This document shows positions 51,895 through 60,244 of a stretch of 64,000 nucleotides of DNA, piece after piece. Made by a program: the position numbers and the translations under genes. The DNA comes from Microbacterium suaedae (GTDB taxonomy: Bacteria; Actinomycetota; Actinomycetes; Actinomycetales; Microbacteriaceae), in contig NZ_PNFD01000001.1 of the NCBI RefSeq assembly GCF_003254645.1, positions 1,392,698-1,456,697 on the forward strand. Direction: 5' to 3'. Under the pieces are notes generated by a model, which worked only from the letters and a program-made list of their open reading frames with translations, did no database searches and was not told the origin of the DNA. Positions within the stretch are counted from its first letter, which is position 1; each line of letters begins with the position of its first letter.

Positions 51895-54800
51895 ATGAGC
51901 AACGACCCCTGGCAGGCGGAGGCCGAGCGGCCCCGCGAACCGGCGCGGCGGCCCGAACTGGGGCCGGTTCCGCGTATCGCCCTCTTCGCGCTCGGGCTGC
52001 TCGCGGCCCTGAAGGGTCTCGGCCTCGTCCTCGTAGCAGCGGCCGTCGCGGCAGGGATCGCGGGGCTCCAGGCGGGGGCGCTCGATACCCAGCAGGTGGC
52101 GCTTCTCGGCGGCTCCGGCGCCGTACTGCGGGCGCTCGCGGGGTGGGCGACGCAGGGCGTCGCACAGCACGTGGCGGTGACCGTGAAACGGGAGCTGCGG
52201 GGCCGGCTGTGGGATCGCATCGCTCACGGCGATGCGGAGGGCGCGGACATCACCGAGGACGCCGCTCCGGACCGTCCATCGGCTCCGGCACGCATCTCGA
52301 CGAGCCGCGAGGGGGAAGGCTCAGTCGCGGTCCTCGCCACCGACGGGCTCGACGATCTCGATGAGTACTACCAGTCGAGCCTTCCGGCGATCATCCAGGC
52401 GGCCATCGTCCCCCTCATCGTCGGCCTATGGATCCTCGGGGCCGACTGGGTCAGCGCGCTGATCGTCGTCGTGACGGTGCCGCTCGTGCCGCTGTTCATG
52501 GTGCTGATCGGCCGGCACACGCAGGCGCGCACGGACGAGGCGATCAGCTCGCTTGCGCGGCTGGCGAATCACATGACGGAACTGGCACGCGGCCTGCCCG
52601 TGCTGGTGGGCCTGAATCGCGTCGAGGAGCAGTCGCGGGCTCTCGACGGCATCCAGCGCGAGTATCGCGCGCGCACGCAGGAGACGCTGCGCTGGGCCTT
52701 CCTCTCGTCGCTAGCCCTCGAGCTCATCGCGACGATCTCGGTCGCCGTCGTCGCCGTCTTCCTCGGGCTGCGCCTCCTGAATGGATCCGTGGGGCTCGAG
52801 ACGGCGCTTCTGGCTCTGCTTCTCGCGCCCGAGTGCTTCACGGCGCTGCGCGAAGTGGGCGCGGCGTTCCACTCCTCGCAGGACGGCCTGTCTGCGCTGC
52901 AGCGCGTGCGCGGGATCCTGTCGGGCGCGCGTCGAGACGATGTCCGCGGGGCGGCGCTGCCGGTCGTCGCGGACATCACGAGTCCGATCGATCTGCCGCT
53001 GACGAAGAACCTGCCGGAAAGGTACGAGCAACCGGCGGATTTCCCGACGCTGGGCGAGATCGCGGCGGGCACGGCATGGGCGGGGCAGCCCGAACCGGAG
53101 CAGGAGCATGCGCCGCCCGCAATCGTGGTGCGCGACCTCACGGTGCACTACGCGGGCCGCGCGGATCCGACGCTCGCAGACTTCTCTGCGCGCCTGACGG
53201 GGGTCACCGCGGTGACGGGGCCGTCCGGCGCGGGCAAGTCGACTCTTCTCGGCGCCCTGACGGGCACGCTGCCGTCGGATGCGGCGTCGTCGGGGTGGAT
53301 CGTCGGCATCGACGCCGAGCAGGTCGCGTGGGCGCCGCAGGTCCCGCGGGCCTTCACCGCGACCCCGTGGGATGAGCTCGTGCTCTACGGCTCGTCGAAT
53401 CCCGAGGCTCCCCTGCGCGAGCTCGGTCTGCAGGCGGCGGCCTACTCATCGATCGCCGAACTCAGCCCGGGCGAGCTGCGGCGTCTCGCCGTGGCGCGCG
53501 CCCTCGTCCGAGTCGACGCCGGCGCGACCGTCCTGGTGCTCGACGAGCCGACCGCACACCTCGACGGCCGTTCGGCCGAACGGGTACGCGACGCGATCCG
53601 CCGCCGTGCCCACCGGGCAACCGTGGTCCTGGCGACGCACGAGCCCGAAACGCGAGCGCTCGCAACGCACACGGTCGCCGTCGACGCCGCCCCGTCGTCC
53701 GCCTCCGACCTGCACAACGACGCCAATTCTGTGCAGACTTCACCCGAGGCGGGGGTTCCGGGCGAGGAACCCGCAGAATTGGCGTCGTCGTGCAGTCCGC
53801 GGCCCGAAGCCACGAAATCGGCCGAGGTCGCGGACAGCCCGGGGACCGATGCCGCCGAGCCGGCGACGTCGACCGTCGGGATCCCCGTCGTCACCGACTC
53901 GGTGCGGCTCGCGGACGGTCCCGAGTCGCAGAACATCCGCCTGCCGCGGCTGCGTGGCCCGAAGCACCGCGCGCTCCGCCGCACGCGCGCGGGCACGTGG
54001 CGCGGCCTCGCCGAAACCATCGCGCCTGCCGCCGTCCTATGGATCCTCGGAATCCTCTTGGCGTTCACGACGATCGCGATGGGGCTCTCCCTCACGGCCA
54101 TCTCGGGGTGGCTCATCGTGCGCGCGAGCGTCGAAGAGCACATCATGTACCTGCTCGTCGCGATCGTCGGCGTGCGCTTCTTCGGCATCGGTCGCGCCGT
54201 CTCGCGCTACGCCGAGCGCCTCGTCACCCATGCCGCTGCCTTCCGCGTCACGGATCGTCTGCGCCTCGTGCTGTGGCGTTCGATCGCGGGGCGCGGGGCG
54301 GGATCCCGGCGACTGCTCGAAGGCGGATCTCCCGTCGACTATCTCGTCACCCTGGCCGACGAGCTCCGCGATCTGCTGCCCCGCACGATCCCGCCCCTCG
54401 CGGTCGGGATCCTGTCGATCGCGGGCATCACCGTGACGACGGCTTTCGTCGCCCCGCAGCTGACGGGCATCGTCGCCGCGACACTGGGCGCCGCGGCCGT
54501 CCTCGGAGTGGGCCTCGCGGTGGTCTCGGCGCGCGGCGCGATGCGTCGCCGGATCCGCGAGCGCTCGGCGCTCGTGCGCGGAACGTCCGCACTCGCGTCG
54601 GCCGCCGACGAGCTGCGCGCGAACGGGGTATCGCTGCCCGCCGTGGCGCGACTCGATCGCGCCGGATCCCGGCTCGCCCAGGCCGAGCGACGCGCCGCAT
54701 GGGCGTCGGGGCTCGGGAGCGCGGTCGTCGTGTTCGCGGCGTCGTCGCTCGCCGCGGCGATCGCCCCCCTCTCCCTCGGTGTTCCGGCTGAGCTGGCGTG

Positions 54801-55611
54801 CGTCGTCGCGCTCCTCGCCCTTGCCGCCGTCGAACCACTCGAGGGATTCGTCGCCGCGGGCCACCGAGTCCCCGCCCTGCGCGAGGTCGCGCGCCGACTC
54901 GCACCGCTCACGACGCCACCCGAGCCGGTCTCGACGGGAACGGCGAGCGCACCGCACCCCGTGCGCGAGCTGGCGCTGCAGAACGTCGCAGCGAAGTACC
55001 CAGGAACGGACGGCCCCGTCTTCCGTCACATCTCCGGTTCCGCACGCGCGGGCGACTGGCTCGTCATCTCGGGACGGTCAGGGGCCGGCAAGTCGACGCT
55101 CCTCTCGGTCATCATGGGGGCGCTGTGGACGACCGAGGGAGCGGTGACCGCAGACGGCGTGCCGCTCACGGACATCGCGCCGGAGTCGTGGCGGTCGAGG
55201 GTCGCGTGGTGCCCGCAGGACGCGTACGTCTTCGACTCGAGCATCCGCGCAAACCTGCTGTTGGCGCGCGGACGAGACGACGCGCCGTCCGATGACGATA
55301 TGACCGACGCGCTGCGGCGCGCGGGCCTCGGCTCGCTGCTCGACTCGCTGCCGGACGGCCTCGACACCCACGTCGGCACGGGCGGATCCGGCCTGTCGGG
55401 CGGCGAACGCCAGCGCCTTGCGGTCGCCCGCGCGCTGCTGGGCCACGCCGACGTGATCCTGCTCGACGAGCCCGCCGCGCATCTCGACGCCCCCACGGCG
55501 CAGGCACTGATGGCCGACATCCGGCGAGCGACCGCGGACCGCATCGTCGTCCTCGTCAGCCACCGCGCCGACGCCCAGGCCCCGGGGGGCTCGACAACGA
55601 TCCAGCTGTGA
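51895..55611 (+). CDS. cydDC: Fused CydD-CydC thiol-reductant ABC exporter
   Basis: 1238 aa. Two full ABC exporters in tandem: membrane domain 1 (residues about 25-365), ATPase 1 (GPSGAGKST near 442, VLDEPTAHLD), a linker, membrane domain 2 (about 720-1010) and ATPase 2 (GRSGAGKST near 1060, LSGGERQRLAVARALL, LLDEPAAHLD). In cydAB organisms this pair exports glutathione or cysteine to assemble cytochrome bd. Separate cydD and cydC are usual; actinobacteria often fuse them. The inter-domain linker contains the palindromic element at 53710-53795 in frame. The start at 51895 follows the only reasonable ATG; upstream readings are shadows. The cytochrome genes are 2 kb away, split off by the sigma/YCII pair. 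Confidence 0.93.
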   Translation: MSNDPWQAEAERPREPARRPELGPVPRIALFALGLLAALKGLGLVLVAAAVAAGIAGLQAGALDTQQVALLGGSGAVLRALAGWATQGVAQHVAVTVKRELRGRLWDRIAHGDAEGADITEDAAPDRPSAPARISTSREGEGSVAVLATDGLDDLDEYYQSSLPAIIQAAIVPLIVGLWILGADWVSALIVVVTVPLVPLFMVLIGRHTQARTDEAISSLARLANHMTELARGLPVLVGLNRVEEQSRALDGIQREYRARTQETLRWAFLSSLALELIATISVAVVAVFLGLRLLNGSVGLETALLALLLAPECFTALREVGAAFHSSQDGLSALQRVRGILSGARRDDVRGAALPVVADITSPIDLPLTKNLPERYEQPADFPTLGEIAAGTAWAGQPEPEQEHAPPAIVVRDLTVHYAGRADPTLADFSARLTGVTAVTGPSGAGKSTLLGALTGTLPSDAASSGWIVGIDAEQVAWAPQVPRAFTATPWDELVLYGSSNPEAPLRELGLQAAAYSSIAELSPGELRRLAVARALVRVDAGATVLVLDEPTAHLDGRSAERVRDAIRRRAHRATVVLATHEPETRALATHTVAVDAAPSSASDLHNDANSVQTSPEAGVPGEEPAELASSCSPRPEATKSAEVADSPGTDAAEPATSTVGIPVVTDSVRLADGPESQNIRLPRLRGPKHRALRRTRAGTWRGLAETIAPAAVLWILGILLAFTTIAMGLSLTAISGWLIVRASVEEHIMYLLVAIVGVRFFGIGRAVSRYAERLVTHAAAFRVTDRLRLVLWRSIAGRGAGSRRLLEGGSPVDYLVTLADELRDLLPRTIPPLAVGILSIAGITVTTAFVAPQLTGIVAATLGAAAVLGVGLAVVSARGAMRRRIRERSALVRGTSALASAADELRANGVSLPAVARLDRAGSRLAQAERRAAWASGLGSAVVVFAASSLAAAIAPLSLGVPAELACVVALLALAAVEPLEGFVAAGHRVPALREVARRLAPLTTPPEPVSTGTASAPHPVRELALQNVAAKYPGTDGPVFRHISGSARAGDWLVISGRSGAGKSTLLSVIMGALWTTEGAVTADGVPLTDIAPESWRSRVAWCPQDAYVFDSSIRANLLLARGRDDAPSDDDMTDALRRAGLGSLLDSLPDGLDTHVGTGGSGLSGGERQRLAVARALLGHADVILLDEPAAHLDAPTAQALMADIRRATADRIVVLVSHRADAQAPGGSTTIQL
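53710..53795. repeat. Palindromic repeat element, class I copy 3, inside cydDC
   Basis: Arms of 21-22 bp (53710-53730 and 53775-53795, one mismatch) with the core GCACAACGACGCCAATTCT, the same as copy 1. The element is translated in frame as about 29 residues of the linker between the CydD and CydC halves (LHNDANSV to ELASSC), near residues 606-634. The codons there are unusual for the gene. Confidence 0.9.
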
Positions 55612-55620
55612 GGGACGGGC
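55589..55620. repeat. 32-bp direct repeat, left copy, at the cydDC 3' end
   Basis: 31 of 32 bases equal 56204-56235 (mismatch at 55615/56230). It covers the last cydDC codons and stop. The two copies flank the lipoprotein gene at 55731-56132. Confidence 0.9.
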
Positions 55621-55730
55621 AGTGGCGGGCCACCACGCGACAGGACGCCCTCACCCATCGCAGTTGGACAAGATGAGGGCGCCGTCTCGCTCGCGCGCTG
55701 TTGCGTGAACGCTGTCCAGGCTTGGGCCGG

Positions 55731-56132
55731 TCAGTCGTCGCCGATCCAGTCCCACTCACACGCGACGGCGTCGGAGAAATCGGCCTCGTCGATGTCGTGG
55801 TCTGCCGGGATGACGGCGACTTCAATCACCGTCGAATCCTCGAGCGTGTCACCGTCGCTGCACGCGTTGACGATCGTCCACTCCCCCCACAGCGCATCGT
55901 CTCCGTCGAACATCGGCGGTTCACCGATCCGCGGGCTTGCGTCCTGGACCATGTAGGTAGTGTCCGGGACAACGTCACCCGCGAGGCGGTCGGTGTCATC
56001 CGCAAGACTCGAAAGCTGCGCGCCGATGTACTCGTCGACGCTACGGTTTGCCAGCACGTCATCTGTCGACGCGCAACTGCTGACGGCCAGTGCGCCGATC
56101 GTCGCAACTGCCACCGCCCGCACACTTCGCAC
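55731..56132 (-). CDS. Small secreted lipoprotein, unknown function
   Basis: 133 aa. The GTG at 56132 is chosen because AGGAGG lies six bases upstream; two starts further upstream lack a site. MRSVRAVAVATIGALAVSSC is a lipoprotein signal with lipobox VSSC. The rest is acidic (DDVLANRSVDEYIGAQ; DHDIDEADFSDAVACEWD) with two later Cys that may form a disulphide. No family recognised. The gene lies inside the segment flanked by 32-bp repeats, which suggests it was inserted there. Confidence 0.65.
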   Translation of the reverse strand: MRSVRAVAVATIGALAVSSCASTDDVLANRSVDEYIGAQLSSLADDTDRLAGDVVPDTTYMVQDASPRIGEPPMFDGDDALWGEWTIVNACSDGDTLEDSTVIEVAVIPADHDIDEADFSDAVACEWDWIGDD

Positions 56133-56203
56133 GCGGGGCCTCCTAGGTTTCATTCGCAAGAGATGTGCGCGGAGTACGGATTGAACGCTCCGATGATTCC
56201 GCT

Positions 56204-56235
56204 GCTCGACAACGATCCAGCTGTGAGGGGCGGGC
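56204..56235. repeat. 32-bp direct repeat, right copy
   Basis: Near-identical to 55589-55620. It ends one base inside the stop codon (TAG) of the convergent coiled-coil gene. Confidence 0.9.
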
Positions 56236-56642
56236 TACACCTCGTCGTCGAACCGGCGCCGAGTGAGGCCGTCGACGTCGCGATCGAGGTGGTCGATCTT
56301 CGCCTCGACCTTCGCGAAGCGAGCATCCATCGTCGACTCCACCTGCGCGAAGCGGGCATCCATCGTCGACTCCACCTGCGCGAAGCGGGCATCCATCGTC
56401 GACTCCACCTGCGCGAAGCGGGCGTCCATCGTGGACTCCACCTTCTCGAACCGAACGTCGACGGCCGCGAATCGTGCGTTCATCACGCCCTCGAGACGAT
56501 CGAACCCAGCGCGCATCTCCGTCTGCAGCTCCGAGCGGAGCCCCTGGAACATCCGCCCGGTCATCGCGAGCATGACCGTTACGAGGGCAACCATGGCTCC
56601 GATGAACGCTCCGATGAGCGTCCACACTTGCGGTTCTGTCAT
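56235..56642 (-). CDS. Membrane-anchored coiled-coil protein with 11-residue repeats
   Basis: 135 aa. One membrane segment (residues about 5-28, VWTLIGAFIGAMVALVTVML) is followed by four copies of an 11-residue unit FAQVESTMDAR and degenerate flanking units, forming a right-handed coiled coil, and ends in LTRRRFDDEV. The N-terminal Met at 56642 follows AAGGAG. Undecad repeats suggest a stalk or scaffold; no family is assigned. The 33-bp DNA repeats may vary in number. Confidence 0.75.
   Translation of the reverse strand: MTEPQVWTLIGAFIGAMVALVTVMLAMTGRMFQGLRSELQTEMRAGFDRLEGVMNARFAAVDVRFEKVESTMDARFAQVESTMDARFAQVESTMDARFAQVESTMDARFAKVEAKIDHLDRDVDGLTRRRFDDEV
56314..56445. repeat. 33-bp tandem repeat array, four units
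   Basis: Units of 33 bp starting at 56314, 56347, 56380 and 56413. Units 2 and 3 are nearly identical, unit 4 is diverged and a fifth is decayed. It encodes the coiled-coil units of the gene at 56235-56642; each unit preserves the reading frame. Confidence 0.9.
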
Positions 56643-56772
56643 GGTCAGCACTCCTTCATTGTCGCGGATCCCTCCGACCCTGTCACCTACCTCCGACAGG
56701 CGTCGGCCTGGCGCCGGCGATTGGGGAGAGATTCGTGCGATCAGCCGATTGTGAGCACGCTGACCCTGATCC

Positions 56773-57945
56773 TCACACCGGCAGGGGCCACCCCGTGTAG
56801 GCCTCGGCGAGGAAGCCGCGACCGTTTCGCGACTCGACGACGCTGCGCAGCTCGCCGAGCTGGCGCCTGTTGTCAAAGTCGCTCGCGTCCGGGGCGCGGT
56901 GCAGCATGCTCGTCATCCACCACGAGAAATGCTGCGCCTTCCAGATCCGCGCGAGCGCGGTCTCCTCGAACGACTCGAGCAGCTCGGCGGATCCTCCGAG
57001 CAGCAGTCGCTCGAGCGCGCGGGCGAGGACCACGACATCGGCGATCGCGAGGTTCATACCCTTCGCGCCCGTCGGGGGCACCGTGTGTGCGGCATCGCCG
57101 ACGATCGCGGCGCGCCCGCGGAGGAGGCGATGGGCGACGAAGCTGCGGAAGCGCAGGACGTCGCGCTGGAAGATGGAGCCTTCCTGCAGCGTCGTACCGG
57201 GCACGCGAGCCTGCAGCATGTCCCACAGCTGCGCCTCGGTGTACGCATCGGGATCCTGATCGGGGTCGCACTGGAAGTACATGCGCTGCACCTCGGGGCT
57301 GCGCTGACTGATGAGCGCGAAGCCCTCGGGCGAGTTGCTGTAGATCAGCTCGTCCGCTGACGGCGGCGCCTCGCACAGCACACCGAACCAGGCGAACGGG
57401 TACTCGCGGAAGAAGCCGCCGTGCGCGCCAGTGACCGCGTCGCGCGTGATGCTGCGAGACCCCTCGGCGCCGACGACGAAATCGGCCTCGATCTCGATGG
57501 CCTCGCCGTCGGGTCCGGTCCCGAGCACGCGCGGACGATCGCTGTCGATGTCGACGACCTCGTCGGCGCGCGTGGAGAAGCGCAGGTCCTGCCCCGCCGC
57601 GAGGCGTGCGGCGATGAGGTCCTTCAGCACCTCGTGCTGCGGATACAGCCAGACGCCGCGTCCGACGAGGTCGGCGAAGTCGATGCGGTGTCCCGCGCCG
57701 TCGAAGCGCAGCTCGATGCCGTCGTGGCGGCTGCCGACCGTGTCGACGCGGTCGGAGGCCCCCGTCTGGCGCAGGATCTCGACCGTGTTCTGCTCGAGGA
57801 TCCCGGCGCGCACGGTCGTCTCGATCTCGTGGCGCGTGCGGCTGTCGAGCACGATCGATTCGATCCCTGCGTGGTCGAGCAGGTGGGCGAGCATGAGGCC
57901 CGCGGGCCCGGCGCCGACGATGGCGACGCGGGTGCGTTCGGTCAT
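56773..57945 (-). CDS. pobA: 4-hydroxybenzoate 3-monooxygenase
   Basis: 390 aa, the usual PHBH length. VAIVGAGPAGLMLAHLL (FAD), ETTVRAGILEQNTVEILR and SRHDGIELRFDG (substrate region), VVGAEGSRSITRDAV (variant DG motif), IVGDAAHTVPPTGAKGMNLAIADV (GD motif) and FSWWMTSMLH are diagnostic. It hydroxylates 4-hydroxybenzoate to protocatechuate with NAD(P)H. The start at 57945 lies downstream of an IclR gene that is likely its regulator. Confidence 0.93.
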   Translation of the reverse strand: MTERTRVAIVGAGPAGLMLAHLLDHAGIESIVLDSRTRHEIETTVRAGILEQNTVEILRQTGASDRVDTVGSRHDGIELRFDGAGHRIDFADLVGRGVWLYPQHEVLKDLIAARLAAGQDLRFSTRADEVVDIDSDRPRVLGTGPDGEAIEIEADFVVGAEGSRSITRDAVTGAHGGFFREYPFAWFGVLCEAPPSADELIYSNSPEGFALISQRSPEVQRMYFQCDPDQDPDAYTEAQLWDMLQARVPGTTLQEGSIFQRDVLRFRSFVAHRLLRGRAAIVGDAAHTVPPTGAKGMNLAIADVVVLARALERLLLGGSAELLESFEETALARIWKAQHFSWWMTSMLHRAPDASDFDNRRQLGELRSVVESRNGRGFLAEAYTGWPLPV

Positions 57946-58009
57946 GGTGTCTCCTTCGACGTGTCCTGCGCCGAGTCTGCCCGCCGGGAGGAGCGGAGCG
58001 GAGGCGGAT

Positions 58010-58022
58010 CCCGTTGAACGGG
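58010..58022. promoter_or_regulatory. Palindrome CCCGTTGAACGGG before pobA
   Basis: A perfect 13-bp palindrome 65 bp upstream of pobA and just after the IclR stop, a natural place for a PobR-like IclR operator. Confidence 0.45.
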
Positions 58023-58029
58023 AAGCGGA

Positions 58030-58782
58030 TCAGGACCCGCGCGGGAGCCGCCGCGCGATCCCCGCCGCCGCGGCGCGGAGCTCCTCGAGCGCGCCCGCCG
58101 TGGGCGCCGCGCGCGGCACGACGACGGAGAGCGCGGCGAGCACGCGCCCCGCACCGTCGCGCAGAGGGACCGCGATGCCCGTCGACACCGGTTCGACGTA
58201 GCCGGGCGCGACGACGAACTCGTCGCGCCGGATCTGCGCGAGCAGCTCGCGCAGGCGATCGGGGTCCGTGACTGTGTCGGGCGTGAACGGATCCAGCCTC
58301 CCCTCGAGCGCGTCCCCCTGCATCTCGTCGGGCGAGAAGGCGAGCAGCACGAGCCCGGAGGACGACGCGTGCAGGGGAAGGCGCCCCGCGATCCGCGTGA
58401 TGTTCGACACGGCGTGCGGATCCGAAAGCCGTTCGAGGAACAGCACCTCCCCGTTTTCGAGAACGCCGAGCTGCGTGTGCTCGCGCACCCGCGTCTGCAC
58501 GCGCTCCATGTACGGGAGCACGACCTGGCGCAGGCGCAGGGCGCGCGAACCGCGCTGCGCGATCTCCCACAGATGCATCCCGAGCTGCACGCGACCGTCC
58601 GCGAGTCGCTCGAGAAGGCCCGTCGCGACGAGTTCCGAGACGAGCCGGTGCGCCGTCGAACTCGGTAGACGCGCGAGCCGCCCGATCTCGGTTGCCGTGA
58701 GAGCCGTGCGGTCGGTGTCGAACGACTCGAGCACGCGCAGGATCCGCTCGGAGACCGATTCGCCCGACGGAGAGTTCGCCAT
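58030..58782 (-). CDS. IclR-family regulator, likely of pobA
   Basis: 250 aa. ESVSERILRVLESFDTDRTA and LPSSTAHRLVSELVATGLLE (helix-turn-helix), then the IclR effector domain (ENGEVLFLERLSDPHAVSNI; RLPLHASSSGLVLLAFSP). The start at 58782 has AGGGAAG upstream; two other starts upstream are possible. It is encoded directly before pobA on the same strand and opposite to the MFS gene. Confidence 0.87.
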   Translation of the reverse strand: MANSPSGESVSERILRVLESFDTDRTALTATEIGRLARLPSSTAHRLVSELVATGLLERLADGRVQLGMHLWEIAQRGSRALRLRQVVLPYMERVQTRVREHTQLGVLENGEVLFLERLSDPHAVSNITRIAGRLPLHASSSGLVLLAFSPDEMQGDALEGRLDPFTPDTVTDPDRLRELLAQIRRDEFVVAPGYVEPVSTGIAVPLRDGAGRVLAALSVVVPRAAPTAGALEELRAAAAGIARRLPRGS

Positions 58783-58855
58783 GCACCCAGCTTCCCTCAT
58801 TCCGCTCATCGGGATGCGGGGCGGCGAAGGAGACCGACAGGTGTAGCATCCGGGC

Positions 58856-60082
58856 GTGCCCGCTCATTCCCCGGTCGACGGCGACCGCCGCGTCTCTCTC
58901 GCGCTCCTGCTCGGGGCGCTATGCGTGATCGCGGTCAACATGCGCACGCCGATCACGGGGATCGGGCCTCTTCTCGAACAGATCAGCGCATCGACGGGGC
59001 GTGCGCTGCCGACGCTCAGCCTCCTGACGTCGATCCCAGTCATCTCGTGGGCGGTCGTGTCCTCGGTCGCGCACCCGCTTGCGCGGCGCTTCGGTACACG
59101 GCGCACCGTGCTCGGCGCGCTCGTGATGCTCGGCATCGGCACGCTGATCCGCTCGATGCCCGGCGTCGGCGCCGAGATCGAGCTGTGGGTGGGCACGGGG
59201 ATCATCGGTGTGACGCTCGCGCTCCTGAACGTTCTGATGCCGGCCGTCGTCAAGCGGTCGTTCGGTGCGCGCGTTCCCACCGTGACGAGCATCTACACGG
59301 CGCTTCTCGCAGGCTGCGGCGCCGTCGCCTCGAGCCTCGTCGTGCCTGTGTCGTACCTCGTCTCGGGTGGCGAGGGCGCCGCCGGCTGGCGCGTCGCGCT
59401 CCTCGCCGTGGTCTCGACGCTGCCGATCGCAATCGGACTGTGGGCGTGGCACACGCGACAGTTCGGGCGGGAGGAACGAGAGCCGCGCCGCACGGCGGGA
59501 ACGCCACGCGGCCGCAGCGTGTGGGGCGATCGGACCGCGTGGCTCGTCGGTCTGTACATGGGGGCGCAGTCCACGCTCTTCTACGCGATGCTCACGTGGA
59601 CGGCGCCGTTCTCGCGCTCGGTCGGTCGCAGCGAGGTCGTTGCCGGAAGCGACGTGATGCTGTTCCAGATCATCGGCGTGATCGGATCCCTCGGCTTGCC
59701 CTTCCTCATGCGCGGCCGGCTCGCGCGGTGGATGCCCTCCCTCATCCCCGTTGTCGGGATGGTCGGGATCTCGGGGCTCATCCTCGCCCCGCAGGGCATC
59801 GTCGTCTGGCTCCTGATCCAGGGCCTGAGCAGCGGGGCTTCCCTCGCGATCTCCCTGACCCTCATGGCCACGCGCGCACGCGATCATCGCGCGGCGTCGG
59901 CACTCAGCGGGATGGCGCAGTCGGTGGGATACGTCATCTCGGGGGCCGCTCCCCTCGTCTTCGGCGCGATCCTCACGGCGAGCGGCGGATGGGAGTGGGC
60001 GTTCGGCTACGTTCTCGTCGCGCTCACAGCGCAGCTCGTGCTCGGGGTGTTCGTGGGCCGCGAGCGCTACGTCTTCGACTGA
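58856..60082 (+). CDS. MFS transporter, CynX/NimT family
   Basis: 408 aa, 12 segments. The N-terminus (NMRTPITGIGPLLEQISAST) and SIPVISWAVVSSVAHPLARRFG match the CynX/NimT family of cyanate/nitroimidazole-type exporters. It is transcribed divergently from the IclR gene. Whether it transports an aromatic acid or exports a toxic compound is unclear. Confidence 0.83.
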   Translation: MPAHSPVDGDRRVSLALLLGALCVIAVNMRTPITGIGPLLEQISASTGRALPTLSLLTSIPVISWAVVSSVAHPLARRFGTRRTVLGALVMLGIGTLIRSMPGVGAEIELWVGTGIIGVTLALLNVLMPAVVKRSFGARVPTVTSIYTALLAGCGAVASSLVVPVSYLVSGGEGAAGWRVALLAVVSTLPIAIGLWAWHTRQFGREEREPRRTAGTPRGRSVWGDRTAWLVGLYMGAQSTLFYAMLTWTAPFSRSVGRSEVVAGSDVMLFQIIGVIGSLGLPFLMRGRLARWMPSLIPVVGMVGISGLILAPQGIVVWLLIQGLSSGASLAISLTLMATRARDHRAASALSGMAQSVGYVISGAAPLVFGAILTASGGWEWAFGYVLVALTAQLVLGVFVGRERYVFD

Positions 60083-60156
60083 CGGCGCGCTTCGGCGCCG
60101 AGTCTCGCCTCGGGAACCGGCGGGCAGGAGACTGCGTGGTTCAGCCACCCCGTGAA

Positions 60157-60205
60157 AATTGATGATTGTTTTTGATTACTTCTCATGGTTATAGTCAATC
60201 TCAGT
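60157..60205. promoter_or_regulatory. AT-rich DeoR-type operator region
   Basis: This stretch contains repeated TTGAT/TGATT words (AATTGATGATTG, TTTTTGATTAC), striking in a 70% GC genome, 40-90 bp before the SIS gene. DeoR regulators often bind such TTTGATT repeats; a DeoR gene lies in the same cluster. Confidence 0.45.
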
Positions 60206-60244
60206 CATACGGGATCGTCTCGGTGGCACCGAGGGAAGAGAGCC

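Noticed and set aside
55621..55730. Terminator between cydDC and the lipoprotein gene
   Set aside because: Arms near 55637 and 55671 match at only about 14 of 17 positions and are far apart; too weak to list.
56314..56445. CRISPR array
   Set aside because: Units are contiguous 33-bp tandem repeats with no spacers and encode a coiled coil.
58856..60082. Vanillate/4-hydroxybenzoate importer (PcaK-like) next to pobA
   Set aside because: The motifs match the CynX/NimT family, not PcaK (AAHS) permeases, so only the MFS assignment is kept.
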